A stretch of 64,000 bases of DNA from Eubacteriaceae bacterium ES3 (lineage in GTDB: Bacteria > Bacillota > Clostridia > Eubacteriales > Eubacteriaceae), in NCBI GenBank assembly GCA_030586155.1, contig CP130741.1:2598680-2662679 (forward strand), written 5' to 3'. Positions 25,189-34,384 of this stretch are shown here, piece after piece. The translations under genes and the position numbers were made by a program. How positions within the stretch are numbered: position 1 is the first letter of the stretch; each line of letters begins with the position of its first letter. Under the pieces are notes generated by a model. It had not been told where the DNA came from. It saw nothing but the letters and a program-made list of their open reading frames with translations, and made no database searches.

Positions 25189-27495
25189 ATGAAAAAACAA
25201 TCCGTCGTTACAAGTATTATCATCATATTAGTCATTCTATCATCGGTTGCTTTTTTTCGCGGCTGCGAAATCAATCTGTCATCAGACACCATAACATATG
25301 ATGAATCTGGCACCTTCAGTGATGAGGCTGCTTATGAATCAGGAGAAATTAACACTCCCGAAGTAACGATTGAAAACGCCACTTTTTCAGGAACCCTTAC
25401 TATAACTGATGCTGTCACTGAAGGAACAATCACCTTGAATAATACTGTTGTTGCCGATGAACTCATCGTCAATGGAGCCGAAAGCGTTTATTTAAATGGT
25501 GGAACCTATAAAAACATTACTTTAAATAATGAGAATGTCAAACTCGTTCTGTTAGGCGATGCTAAAGTTACCAATTTAAACGGTAAATCTGCATCATCAA
25601 TTGTTGTCACCGAAGAAAGTTCGATCACCAGCCTGACTATCGCTAAAGGGGCAAAACGTTCAACAATTACCACTCAGAATAAAGGGAAAATTGCTAGCCT
25701 GCAAATTAAATCTCCGGCCGACGTTATTCTAAATACCAGTGCCAATACAGTAACATTTGGTGCTGAAGCTAGTGGTTCAACTTTTGTAAATAACGCCGTC
25801 ATTAAAAAAATTCAGGTTGAAACTAAAATGACCTTAAGTATTAATGCTAATGTGGATACCTTAATTGTTACTGCCAATGGTGAAGGAACAGTGGTTACCA
25901 TGAATAACAATGCTGTTATCACTAATTTAGGAATTGAAAAACCCATTGAAATAAAGGGCAGCGGAGCGGTAACCAATGCCACACTGCCTGATGAATCCTA
26001 TTTATCCGGTACGATAACACCTCAAAATATCAGCATTTCAGGGAAACCTGTTGTCAGTGATCCCAGCGGCGGTTTAATGGTTACTCCAACCATTTCACTC
26101 CCCACCACCGACAATACTGTTTCTGATTTAAGTGTTCTTCCAGAGAGCGACAACTGGGTCAGCGACAGTATTATAAACTCTGACTATGAAAGTGGCTCTC
26201 CGACAACCGAACCCGATCCAACGCCAATATCACCAAGCGAACCATCTACTGTAGCAGTTACCGGAGTCAGCCTTTCACCGACAGAAGTTACCTTAACACG
26301 CGGTACTTCTCAGGTGCTCACAGCAACAGTCTCACCTTCTGATGCCAGCAATAAAGCAGTCGCCTGGTCGTCTTCAAACCGTTCAGTTGCAGTTGTTGAC
26401 AATGGAATTGTCACACCAAAAGGAAATGGTACAGCGACTATTACTGTTACGACAGTAGACGGTAGTAAAACCGCGACCTGCCAGGTTACAGTCAAAACAA
26501 AAATCACTGCTGTGACCTCAATTAAAGGCATAACAACCAGTAACAACAGCATTTCAGACTTGATTGCTTACGGCGAAAATTACTCGCTGCCAGCAACAGT
26601 TCTTGTAAAAGGCTATGATGATGAAAGCTTTGACTGTCCGGTCACCTTCAGTCCTGCCAGTGTTGATTCGACCAAAACAGGTGAAACAACTTATATTGGA
26701 ACCCTGAATCCACCATCAGGTTATGTCAATACTGATGATATTACCGCCAAAATTCAAATAACGGTTGGTGCCAGACCGGTGATTACTGTCAGCTCTACGC
26801 CAACAGAAGAAGAAATCGCTCTTGGCGATACACCTTCAGAACTAAGTATAAAAGCCAGCGTAACCGAGGGTAAAATTCTAACTTATACCTGGTATTATAA
26901 ACGCAGTGCTTCTGCTGATTTAATACTGATTCCTGACGCAACGGGATCCACTTATCAGCCATCAAGCTTTGACACCGCCATACCCCTTCAATATTATGTG
27001 AAGATTTCAGCTGATCAGGCTGAATCGGTAACGACTCTAGCCGGCACTGTAACAGCGTTAAGTGAAGTAACCGATGAGCTCCCCGATAGCGCTGATGAAC
27101 TATCGGAAGATCCTACGGTGGATAACCAATCGACTTCTGAAACCCCTGTGATCGTCACCCAACCAGCTGATCAGTTGCTTTCTGAGACGGAGACGACTGT
27201 AACCGTCGAAGCCCTGGTATCTAAAGGCACCCTGACCTATCAATGGTATCAATCGCAGGTCAACTCCAGTCAAGGTGGAATGGCAATCGATGGCGCTACA
27301 GATGCTACCCTGATAATCGATTCTCAGCTCCTTACAGATGTCACTTATTATTATGTGATTATCACCAATACCGAATCAGGGCTCCTGCCAAGTCAGTCGC
27401 TCAGCCGGGTCGCCTGTATTACTCCGACAGTACTCAATCTTAGTATTGAGACGATGACCCCTGATGCACTTAACCGCCCGGCACTTAACAGATAA
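25189..27495 (+). CDS. Secreted surface protein with beta-repeat region and Ig-like domains
   Basis: A 768-residue exported protein. Residues 6-26 form a hydrophobic signal or anchor. Residues about 55-285 are strongly Thr/Asn/Val-rich with repeated short strands (EGTITLNNTVVADELIVNG, LNGGTYKNITLNNENVKLVL), suggesting a beta-solenoid. A Big2-type domain follows (VTGVSLSPTEVTLTRGTSQV ... VAWSSSNRSVAVVDNG, about 350-430), then two Ig-like modules (LTYTWYYKRS and LTYQWYQSQ with their strands, about 545-630 and 665-755). There is no LPxTG or S-layer homology motif, so it is probably held by its N-terminus. GAAAGGAAG precedes the ATG. Likely cell-surface adhesion or matrix role; the target is unknown. 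Confidence 0.8.
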   Translation: MKKQSVVTSIIIILVILSSVAFFRGCEINLSSDTITYDESGTFSDEAAYESGEINTPEVTIENATFSGTLTITDAVTEGTITLNNTVVADELIVNGAESVYLNGGTYKNITLNNENVKLVLLGDAKVTNLNGKSASSIVVTEESSITSLTIAKGAKRSTITTQNKGKIASLQIKSPADVILNTSANTVTFGAEASGSTFVNNAVIKKIQVETKMTLSINANVDTLIVTANGEGTVVTMNNNAVITNLGIEKPIEIKGSGAVTNATLPDESYLSGTITPQNISISGKPVVSDPSGGLMVTPTISLPTTDNTVSDLSVLPESDNWVSDSIINSDYESGSPTTEPDPTPISPSEPSTVAVTGVSLSPTEVTLTRGTSQVLTATVSPSDASNKAVAWSSSNRSVAVVDNGIVTPKGNGTATITVTTVDGSKTATCQVTVKTKITAVTSIKGITTSNNSISDLIAYGENYSLPATVLVKGYDDESFDCPVTFSPASVDSTKTGETTYIGTLNPPSGYVNTDDITAKIQITVGARPVITVSSTPTEEEIALGDTPSELSIKASVTEGKILTYTWYYKRSASADLILIPDATGSTYQPSSFDTAIPLQYYVKISADQAESVTTLAGTVTALSEVTDELPDSADELSEDPTVDNQSTSETPVIVTQPADQLLSETETTVTVEALVSKGTLTYQWYQSQVNSSQGGMAIDGATDATLIIDSQLLTDVTYYYVIITNTESGLLPSQSLSRVACITPTVLNLSIETMTPDALNRPALNR

Positions 27496-27501
27496 CTAAA
27501 C

Positions 27502-27552
27502 AAAGCCTGCAGGCAGAATTGTCTTTTGACTTTCCTGCCTGCAGGCTTTTTA
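27502..27552 (+). terminator. Strong intrinsic terminator
   Basis: AAGCCTGCAGGCA pairs with TGCCTGCAGGCTT around a 20-base loop and is followed by TTTATTATT. It may also stop the convergent lipoprotein operon. Confidence 0.9.
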
Positions 27553-27567
27553 TTATTACAATACTAT

Positions 27568-29010
27568 TTACTTATTATATATAATATATGGAACAAGCAT
27601 ATCTTCATAACAAATTCGGCCGTGTGTGCCCCCACCTTCTATTTCGTGCAACCCATGATCAGCCGTAATAATAACCGTTCCCGAAAAACTCTCAACCAAT
27701 GTTTCAACCATTTGATCGATTTGTAGAATTTGCTCAAAATTTTCTTGTGAATAAGGCCCATAAGTCGTTGCATCATCGTCGATGCTATGGAAGTGAGTAA
27801 AAATAAGCTCTTTGTTTTCACCAATAGCAGTTTGTGTATTCTTAAACACATTGCCATCCTGAATTTCTTCAGTGACCGAAAGAACCGGTTCAACTGAAGT
27901 ATTAAGCATCTTTGTATCGCCTTCTATATATGCTGGACTTTTACCCATTTGGATAGCTTTTTCAAAAATATCCTGGCCGTTAAAATCCATTGTTTCACGA
28001 TCGTGAACACCGTTGATATCCGGATTCTCGCCAGTTAGCATTGCTGCCAACCCAACCGGGGAAATAGGTGGATAAACAACCAGCGCTTTCTGAACTGGCA
28101 ATGTAGACATGAAAGGCAGCATATTTTTTTCTTGAGCTGCATTAAACATCTCCCAACCTAATCCATCCAGCTCGATAACCAAAACATTATTTCCTTTTTC
28201 CAGCTGATAGGCTGTATCAGATGCAACATCAGTAATTGAAAACAGGGGCGGATCACTTAAAACTCCAACCACATCTTCAATAACTGTTTTATCCGATGCC
28301 GTGTAACTTAGAGCCGTATCAGTGATTTCAAAATAACTTTCATCGGTAACTTTGTCAAAACAGGAACTGCCATCTTGTCCAAAAACAACAATCTCTTTTT
28401 CAAAAGTCAATAAATCAGTGGGGAGTATCATTCGATGCGTGGTGTACACCGTCACCTCCTGATTATTAATTTCCGATTGACCTTCGAATACGCGTTTCTC
28501 AAAATAGCCCTGGAGAAATAAATTCCCTACTGTCGTACTGCGGAAACCGCTTTGGTCTTCTATTCCAATGGCCATCTCATCGCTGTCCAAATCGGTTGTA
28601 ATCACCACTATATTTCTGAGATTCTTAACCTGACTGGAAATCGGATGATTTTCTGTAATAATCTCCCAGTCATACTGGCTGCTATAGCTGATATAACAAT
28701 CAGACAAATCCTGACCGCTGATTTTAGAGCTTAGTCCATCCTGGCCGATAAACAATAGATCATATTCATCAGCTCTTGGTTTTGCTTGGGCTATTACATC
28801 TTCAAGGGCAATCGCGGTATAATTTTGTCCATCTTTTGTAACCTTTTGGATCGGATAATCAAGTATTTTATTGACCGTTAATGGCGCCTCGATATCACCC
28901 AGCACTTCAAAACTGTATTCAAGTTCAATCCCCAGTGGCTGATACTGGCAACCAGATAGCAGGGTGCTGATAAAAAGCACTGCTAACAATATTTGCGCCC
29001 ATCGCTTCAT
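27568..29010 (-). CDS. Lipoprotein: operon-specific domain fused to a phosphodiesterase
   Basis: A lipoprotein of about 480 residues, start at 29010 (MKRWAQILLAVLFISTLLSG, lipobox LLSGC). The first half (ALEDVIAQAK, then FIGQDGLSSKISGQDL) is a copy of the small domain shared by the other exported proteins of this operon. The second half is an alkaline-phosphatase-superfamily phosphodiesterase: VLVIELDGLGWEMF with the first metal aspartate, PPISPVGLAAMLTGENP with the likely nucleophile serine, THFHSIDDDATTYGP and VIITADHGLHE with metal ligands. It acts outside the membrane, perhaps hydrolysing a nucleotide or cofactor pyrophosphate such as FAD or a pterin dinucleotide before uptake; that substrate is inference. 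Last gene of the operon. Confidence 0.8.
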   Translation of the reverse strand: MKRWAQILLAVLFISTLLSGCQYQPLGIELEYSFEVLGDIEAPLTVNKILDYPIQKVTKDGQNYTAIALEDVIAQAKPRADEYDLLFIGQDGLSSKISGQDLSDCYISYSSQYDWEIITENHPISSQVKNLRNIVVITTDLDSDEMAIGIEDQSGFRSTTVGNLFLQGYFEKRVFEGQSEINNQEVTVYTTHRMILPTDLLTFEKEIVVFGQDGSSCFDKVTDESYFEITDTALSYTASDKTVIEDVVGVLSDPPLFSITDVASDTAYQLEKGNNVLVIELDGLGWEMFNAAQEKNMLPFMSTLPVQKALVVYPPISPVGLAAMLTGENPDINGVHDRETMDFNGQDIFEKAIQMGKSPAYIEGDTKMLNTSVEPVLSVTEEIQDGNVFKNTQTAIGENKELIFTHFHSIDDDATTYGPYSQENFEQILQIDQMVETLVESFSGTVIITADHGLHEIEGGGTHGRICYEDMLVPYIIYNK

Positions 29011-29011
29011 G

Positions 29012-30364
29012 CTACACCTGAGGTTTAATGTATAATAAACCTTTAACTGACTGTGCCTGATCCTGCCCGTCAAAGACACAGTTTACACCATCATCAGAAA
29101 GAACTAAAATTCCTTTTTTAAGTTCTTCAAGACTTATTTCCACCGAATAACCATCTGCCCCTGTTAAAACATACTGTTCTGACTGGACAACGCTAAGATC
29201 TGTAAAAATGGTATCAATCAATACGCCACTATCTCCATTAAGTGTCGTTTCGCCGTATTTATTTTGGGCTTCTTTCACACTTAAAATCGTTGTATCACCA
29301 ACTTTGTTATAGAGCATATCTTTCATCCGCATTCCTTCAGGTAGATCAGGACCAATAAACATGGGTGCATTCTCACCGGTTATCTTAATATATTGGCTGG
29401 AATAAGTGTCAAATTCTTCGTTTCGGGACCACCCATCCGCTCCGGCTACTTCCACCGTATTCGCATTAAGATTACCGGTTTGTTCTAATAATTGGGCCGT
29501 TGTAATCGCCTGATCAATTGAATCATAATACTTGTAATCTTCAATATCGCATAAAGTCACGGCTGTTTCCAGCAATGCCAGATTTGCTGTTGCGATGTTT
29601 TCAACCGCTCCCTTAATTTCTATCTGATTTAAAAATTTAACCCAGTACATTGCCCGTTCTTCGGGAATGACGGTTCGCAGATCAACAGCCTCACCATTAA
29701 TTTCATAAGCAATAATGACATCCCGTGTTGTTAACACTTCTTTTGGTACTTCGATAGCATAGCCATCCGTTGCGGTTAAAACAATTGCATCAAAGTTTTT
29801 TTGTGATGCTCCATATTCGGCCAGAATGTCTTCCAGTTTAACACCTTTCCCGGTTGTTGGCGTTTCTGTCCCGCTGGCATCCACTGAAATCGCATCAAAC
29901 TCTACCGGAGTCATGGCTTTTATCTCATCTCCGGTAATTATTTTATCCTCCGCTAAACCAGTGATCAAAATTTCCTGTCCATCTGTTGATTCTGCCACTG
30001 ATGTATAGCCTAATTCAACCGGATCAACACCAGCATCGGTCACACACTGAGCAACAGCTCCGATAATCCCTCGGCTGGTCAGGGTTGCCCCACTAACTGC
30101 ATCGACATCCAAACGCTGGCTTTCGAGAATCAGACCCGGCATTCCTTCAACTGCCTTTGTCGCATATTCCAGATCATCCTGATGATTAACCACTTCGATT
30201 GATTCAATTTTATCGTCAGTAAAAGTTACTTCTACTCGAATAGGGCCATTTTTTCCCTGTGCTGATCCCACATAGCTTCCGGCTTCATAAGCAATCTGAT
30301 TTGAACAGGCCGTTAGTATCATCAATCCCAAGGCTGCAACAATCATAAATATAGTCTTTTTCAT
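29012..30364 (-). CDS. FMN-binding lipoprotein with two copies of the shared domain
   Basis: A 450-residue lipoprotein (lipobox ILTAC, Cys20). Residues about 28-115 form an FMN-binding domain with DAVSGATLTSRGI, the ApbE target motif in which the second threonine (about residue 96) carries covalent FMN. Two copies of the operon's small domain follow (VKLEDILAEYGA ... TATDGYAIEVPKE and MRMKDMLYNK ... TGADGYSVEISLEE). The start at 30364 is favoured by AGGGAGAG. Such flavinylated lipoproteins carry electrons outside the cell membrane. No ApbE transferase gene is present in the window. It sits between two other proteins of the same family. Confidence 0.85.
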   Translation of the reverse strand: MKKTIFMIVAALGLMILTACSNQIAYEAGSYVGSAQGKNGPIRVEVTFTDDKIESIEVVNHQDDLEYATKAVEGMPGLILESQRLDVDAVSGATLTSRGIIGAVAQCVTDAGVDPVELGYTSVAESTDGQEILITGLAEDKIITGDEIKAMTPVEFDAISVDASGTETPTTGKGVKLEDILAEYGASQKNFDAIVLTATDGYAIEVPKEVLTTRDVIIAYEINGEAVDLRTVIPEERAMYWVKFLNQIEIKGAVENIATANLALLETAVTLCDIEDYKYYDSIDQAITTAQLLEQTGNLNANTVEVAGADGWSRNEEFDTYSSQYIKITGENAPMFIGPDLPEGMRMKDMLYNKVGDTTILSVKEAQNKYGETTLNGDSGVLIDTIFTDLSVVQSEQYVLTGADGYSVEISLEELKKGILVLSDDGVNCVFDGQDQAQSVKGLLYIKPQV

Positions 30365-30388
30365 TTCCACTCTCCCTCGTCTTATTAT

Positions 30389-30895
30389 CTAAGAAATTTC
30401 GATTTCCATTAAATATTTGGTCCAGTTTTGTTTAAAGCTCTCATTTTTTACCACAATATAGAAACAATCCTGGTCCTCATAAGTTAAAAGTTCTCCGTCC
30501 ATTTCAAAAGTTAAAAAGAGTTTTTCTGAATCGTCCAGGTCTTCTTTACTATAAACCTTTGAAAATCCGTCAAATGAAGTGCACTGAATCGAGGTGATTC
30601 CGTCAACATCTACACCCGCCTGTACAAGAATATCTTTTAATAGAACCCCTGTATGCACGTTGGTCTCTGGATCTTCCCCACTCTTTCCCTGAGTGGTTTC
30701 AAAACTGACTAAGGCTGCCTCATTCATGATACTTTCATCAATCGTCCATTCCTGACCATCAGCAGTAAGTACACGCAGCTGGGCATTTCCCGAAAAAGCC
30801 AAATCAGCTCCCGAACCTTCTGCATCGGTCACACTGCAACCAATACATAAAAAAGCAACCATCATGAGCCCTAAAAACAATAATCTTTTTTTCAT
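30389..30895 (-). CDS. Small lipoprotein of the shared-domain family
   Basis: A 168-residue lipoprotein (MKKRLLFLGLMMVAFLCIGC, lipobox LCIGC). The mature part is one copy of the shared domain: HTGVLLKDILVQAGVDVDG, SFDGFSKVYSKEDLDD and LTFEMDGELLTYEDQ, ending in a strand FLMEIEIS-like tail. The fold resembles the oxidoreductase molybdopterin-binding (SUOX-like) domain in its LLKDIL-DGY pattern, but no cofactor cysteine is seen. Follows the ECF permease gene by 43 bases. Likely a binding protein or redox partner on the cell surface. Confidence 0.7.
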   Translation of the reverse strand: MKKRLLFLGLMMVAFLCIGCSVTDAEGSGADLAFSGNAQLRVLTADGQEWTIDESIMNEAALVSFETTQGKSGEDPETNVHTGVLLKDILVQAGVDVDGITSIQCTSFDGFSKVYSKEDLDDSEKLFLTFEMDGELLTYEDQDCFYIVVKNESFKQNWTKYLMEIEIS

Positions 30896-30938
30896 TTCAT
30901 ATCTCCATTCTTTTTTAAAAACTATTTATTTCTCTATT

Positions 30939-31667
30939 TCAGACTGCAATTGAAACGTAAAAAATACTTATTAAAACCGAAGCAATCATCACCGCATAAT
31001 CATAAGGTTTTAAGGTCAACACCAAATATTCCACTCGCCGATCATAGGCGCCAAAAGCTCTGGCTTCCATTGCAATCGAAATTTCTTCAGCGTGTTTAAG
31101 AGACGACATAATAATCGGGGTAATCAGGTAAACATAAATTTGTGTTTTTTTGCCGATTGGGATCTTTTTTAAATCAACCCCCTTAAGCTGAAGGGCCACG
31201 ATTGAATCCTGAAATTCTTCGGTAAAAATCGGAATAAATCGAAGCGATAAGGCCGTCATAAAGGCAATTTTATAAGGTACTTTCCACTGAACCAGAGCCT
31301 GAATGGTATCCCGATAATTAGAGGTTGACATAATCACACCTGATGTCATAATCACAACCATTCGAATAAAGGTTTGAACACCCAGATTAATCCCTTTTTG
31401 GGTCAAAATCGGTATACTGCCAATCTCCAAAATGATATTTGTATCAGGCGTAAAAATACTTTGAATTAGTGAAATCGTCAAAAGCAAGATTAGAATCCTT
31501 CGATATCGCCTTATTAAAGCCAGTAATTTTACGCCCATTAAAAGTGCACAAGCAATGGCGATTAAACCGATCCCGATTACAAAATAAAGATTATTGACAA
31601 TTAAAACCATAGAGGTAAGACATAGCACTAAAATAATTTTTGCTCTCGGATCCAGTTTAGCAGCCAT
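30939..31667 (-). CDS. ecfT: ECF transporter transmembrane coupling protein EcfT
   Basis: The scaffold that links the two ECF ATPases to the substrate-binding S component in energy-coupling-factor importers. The protein has several hydrophobic helices and the EcfT coupling helix motif ISIAMEARAFGAYDRR, with the AR-A type arginine motif that contacts the ATPases. LDPRAKIILVLCLT at the start is typical of the CbiQ/EcfT family. Start at 31667, overlapping the ATPase stop by 11 bases with GGAAGGA upstream. Gene order S-A-A-T is that of a dedicated (group I) ECF module. Confidence 0.88.
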   Translation of the reverse strand: MAAKLDPRAKIILVLCLTSMVLIVNNLYFVIGIGLIAIACALLMGVKLLALIRRYRRILILLLTISLIQSIFTPDTNIILEIGSIPILTQKGINLGVQTFIRMVVIMTSGVIMSTSNYRDTIQALVQWKVPYKIAFMTALSLRFIPIFTEEFQDSIVALQLKGVDLKKIPIGKKTQIYVYLITPIIMSSLKHAEEISIAMEARAFGAYDRRVEYLVLTLKPYDYAVMIASVLISIFYVSIAV

Positions 31668-32322
31668 TCTCAACAATCCTTCCATCTTCCATTTTAATCA
31701 CACGATCAGCCTGATCTTTTATAAATTGCTGATCATGGGAAATTACTGCAATACCAGTCCCATCATTTTTAAGCTCCTGAAGAAACAGATACAATTCATT
31801 TTTTCGATCCCGATCAAGTCCAGAAGACGGTTCATCAAGGATTAGATAACCCGGTTGCTGAGCTAATACTGCCGCCAGCACTAAACGCTGTTTTTCACCT
31901 CTGCTTAAACGCATCGGTACTTTATCTTTTAAATGCGTCAGTTTAAAACACTCGAGCAGAGCTTCAGCCGTTTTAAGCGCCACTTTCTTTTCGACCCCTT
32001 TTATTTCCAGAGGAAAGATTATTTCGTCCAAAACAGTGACTGCAAAAAGCTGACGATCCGGATTCTGAAAAACATATCCGATCTTTGATCCCCGCTGCCA
32101 CAACTTTAAATCGTTACCATCTACATTATCAATAGTTATCTTCCCGGAATCAGGAACAAATATTCCCATAACCAGCTTACCCAGAGTCGTTTTCCCAGAG
32201 CCGTTATTACCTGAAATACAGGTTATTTCTCCACGTTTCAGACTTAGATCAATTTCTTTTAAGCCAAATTTTCCTTTAGGATATGTATAGGTGATTTTTT
32301 CAAGTCTAATGTAATCTTCCAT
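31657..32322 (-). CDS. ecfA: ECF transporter ATPase (first)
   Basis: A 221-residue ABC ATPase. Walker A is GNNGSGKTT, followed by the Q-loop GYVFQNPDRQLFAVTV that is typical of ECF ATPases. The signature is LSRGEKQRLVLAAVLAQQ and Walker B is YLILDEPSSGLD. Start at 32322 (MEDYIRLEKI) because GAGAGG lies six bases upstream. Paired with the next ATPase, it forms the heterodimeric motor of the importer. Confidence 0.9.
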   Translation of the reverse strand: MEDYIRLEKITYTYPKGKFGLKEIDLSLKRGEITCISGNNGSGKTTLGKLVMGIFVPDSGKITIDNVDGNDLKLWQRGSKIGYVFQNPDRQLFAVTVLDEIIFPLEIKGVEKKVALKTAEALLECFKLTHLKDKVPMRLSRGEKQRLVLAAVLAQQPGYLILDEPSSGLDRDRKNELYLFLQELKNDGTGIAVISHDQQFIKDQADRVIKMEDGRIVENGC

Positions 32323-32354
32323 ATCCATCCTCTCAGTCCCAATAATCTTTCACT

Positions 32355-33044
32355 TTATAAAGTCCCTGAGTATGGACTCAGTCGTCCATTTTTTAAAACC
32401 AAAATACGATCTGCAATTTCCATATTGTCAAAATCATGCTCCGCCATCAAAATTGAATGACCCTCTTTCTTTAATTGCAAAATTACCTTTTTTATTCTTT
32501 CACACCCCTCATAATCAATCTGTGAAAGTGCTTCGTCAAATAACAAAATTTTTGGTTTCATACTCAAAACCGACGCAAGGGCAATTAACTGTTTTTGACC
32601 ACCCGAAAGATTATTAGGAGATTCATATCGGTACCGACTCATCCCTACTAAGTCAAGCATCTCTTCTATCCGTTTGCCTGTCTCTTGGCGCTCAATACAT
32701 AGATTTTCCGGCCCAAAAGCGACTTCTGCTTCAATGGTTGGTGAAAACAACTGATTATCGGGCTCCTGAAAGACAATCCCCACATTTTTAGCTAATTGAG
32801 GCGTATCCAAAGAAAAAATGGACTGTCCTGAGAGTTCAATATGTCCTTCGATTTGTCCCTTAATCGTTTTAGGAATAATTCCGGCAAGAATATGACAAAG
32901 CGTACTTTTTCCGCAACCGGAATGACCGGCAATAGCCAGAATTTCATTTTCTTCTAAGTCAAAACTTAAATCATGTAAGATATTCGTTTTTTCTCCAGCA
33001 TATCTAAAATATAATTCCCGAACTTCAATTACATTGATGATAAT
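32355..33044 (-). CDS. ecfA: ECF transporter ATPase (second), start disrupted
   Basis: An ABC ATPase with Walker A GHSGCGKST, Q-loop VGIVFQEPDNQLFSPTI, signature LSGGQKQLIALASVL and Walker B ILLFDEALSQID. The frame is open from the stop at 32355 up to a TAG at 33056, but this stretch contains no ATG or GTG at the expected place; the first codons read I-I-I-N-V-I-E-V. Upstream in the other frame lies GTG GAA CAG GAA (33070) leading into six G. One more G would join them as MEQENSKGG followed by the ATPase. Either an ATT/ATC start, a frameshift in the G-run, or a sequencing error. The coordinates give the open frame without that correction. Confidence 0.8.
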   Translation of the reverse strand: MIINVIEVRELYFRYAGEKTNILHDLSFDLEENEILAIAGHSGCGKSTLCHILAGIIPKTIKGQIEGHIELSGQSIFSLDTPQLAKNVGIVFQEPDNQLFSPTIEAEVAFGPENLCIERQETGKRIEEMLDLVGMSRYRYESPNNLSGGQKQLIALASVLSMKPKILLFDEALSQIDYEGCERIKKVILQLKKEGHSILMAEHDFDNMEIADRILVLKNGRLSPYSGTL

Positions 33045-33075
33045 CCCCCCTTGCTATTTTCCTGTTCCACCCGTC

Positions 33076-33699
33076 CTAGTCCTTTTTTGCGATCTCATTT
33101 TCTTCCTCAGGATCACCACTTAATCGAATATCATCTTCCGCCACAATTTCCTGATCTTTAAAATAGCCAAATTTTTTCAACTGACTTGCGATAGCATAGG
33201 CCAGCAAACCTCCCAATCCACCGGATAAAGAGGCCAGGCACAATGTCAGTAAGAGGGGAACTAGGGGTAATCTGAAAAACACAAAGTTTACACCAAAGCT
33301 GCCCAGAACATTGGCTATAACCCCTGCCCCAAAGCTAGCACCTTTTGTATATTTATATTTTCCCAGAATCAAATAAAGCAGTTCTACGCCAATCCCCGGC
33401 ATCAGATAGGTAACGATACTCATAATTCCATGCGAACCCATTGTTCCTGTAATAATAACTAAAATAGTCTGTATTAGACAGACCAGTAATGCTGCCCCGG
33501 TTTTTCTGACCAGCAATGCCGCCAGAACAATGAACAGCATATAGATTCCTCCGGAAATTGATCCTCCCGGAATGAAAAGCGGCCCGGTAATGATATGAAC
33601 CAGGGGAACTAAGACCACTTTTACGGCAATTCCCAGTGCCGCCATCATTGAAATAGTCACTAAATCCAATAAAGTCAGCTTTTCAAATACCTTTTTCAT
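33076..33699 (-). CDS. ECF transporter substrate-binding component (S component), unknown vitamin
   Basis: A 207-residue membrane protein with about six helices, beginning LTLLDLVTISMMAALGIAVK, with FIPGGSISGGIYMLFIVLAA and GTMGSHGIMSIVTYLMPGIG. This pattern resembles the YkoE-like S components. S components fix the substrate of ECF importers. YkoE relatives take up thiamine precursors, but the neighbours (MobB-like GTPase, flavinylated lipoprotein) point instead to a pterin- or flavin-type cofactor; the substrate is not decided by sequence. The C-terminal 30 residues are acidic. AAGGAGGT precedes the ATG, and the gene overlaps the kinase-like gene by 17 bases. Confidence 0.8.
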   Translation of the reverse strand: MKKVFEKLTLLDLVTISMMAALGIAVKVVLVPLVHIITGPLFIPGGSISGGIYMLFIVLAALLVRKTGAALLVCLIQTILVIITGTMGSHGIMSIVTYLMPGIGVELLYLILGKYKYTKGASFGAGVIANVLGSFGVNFVFFRLPLVPLLLTLCLASLSGGLGGLLAYAIASQLKKFGYFKDQEIVAEDDIRLSGDPEEENEIAKKD

Positions 33700-34384
33700 A
33701 TCCAGACCTCCTTTTTTTGATGTTTGCCAGCTCTTTTTCCCTGGCCCTTATCACACTCTCAAATTCGACATCAATATTTGCTTTAATATATATTTCCAAA
33801 TCCTTGACCAAGGTCTTCTTCCATTTCGTATTGCTTGGTGCATAGGTTAAAATAAACGCTAAAAACCGCCCAAAATCCACAGAGAAATCTTCTTCTCTCG
33901 TATCTTCAAAGTCAATCGCAACGACACTATCCTGGTATAGTAAAAAATTTCGAAGATTAATGTCATAAAAGGCCAGTCCAGTCTCTACATGAAAAGATTC
34001 CAACAAGTCAATCACTTTTGTAAAGGGTAACAGGATATCTTGAGCAATAAAAGCACTATTCTTAAACACTATTTCTTCATTTTGCGGCTCTACTTCTTCT
34101 AAAAATTCGCAAAGCGTTCTGGCATTAATATATTCGTAGAGCAATACATTTTGATTGCGACCATAAAATTTGACTGTCTTAATTTTTTTATCATTTAAAG
34201 CATTAAGCGTTTTTAATTCCTGTTCCAGCCCTTTAAGACTTGCAAATTCTTTCATAATCGCGCGACAATCCCAGTCGTCTTTTACCAGGTGAATTAAAGA
34301 AACCTGATTTTTTTTACTGTTATACTTTTTCAGTGTTGAATATGATCCGGATTCGTAAGCCTGCATCACTGTTTTATTCATCAT
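33683..34384 (-). CDS. Small kinase-like protein
   Basis: A 233-residue protein with a reduced protein-kinase-like fold. The catalytic loop reads LAFYDINLRNFLL (like HxDxxxxN, with Asp and Asn), and VVAIDFEDTREED stands where DFG would be. An N-terminal VSLIHLVKDDWDCRAIMKEF could hold the ATP-binding lysine, and VLLYEYINARTLCEFLEE is the hinge. It resembles the Kdo/RIO/phosphotransferase side of the superfamily more than Ser/Thr kinases. Overlaps both neighbours (MobB-like upstream, S component downstream), so tightly co-expressed. It may phosphorylate the imported small molecule; this is inference. Confidence 0.65.
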   Translation of the reverse strand: MMNKTVMQAYESGSYSTLKKYNSKKNQVSLIHLVKDDWDCRAIMKEFASLKGLEQELKTLNALNDKKIKTVKFYGRNQNVLLYEYINARTLCEFLEEVEPQNEEIVFKNSAFIAQDILLPFTKVIDLLESFHVETGLAFYDINLRNFLLYQDSVVAIDFEDTREEDFSVDFGRFLAFILTYAPSNTKWKKTLVKDLEIYIKANIDVEFESVIRAREKELANIKKRRSGYEKGI

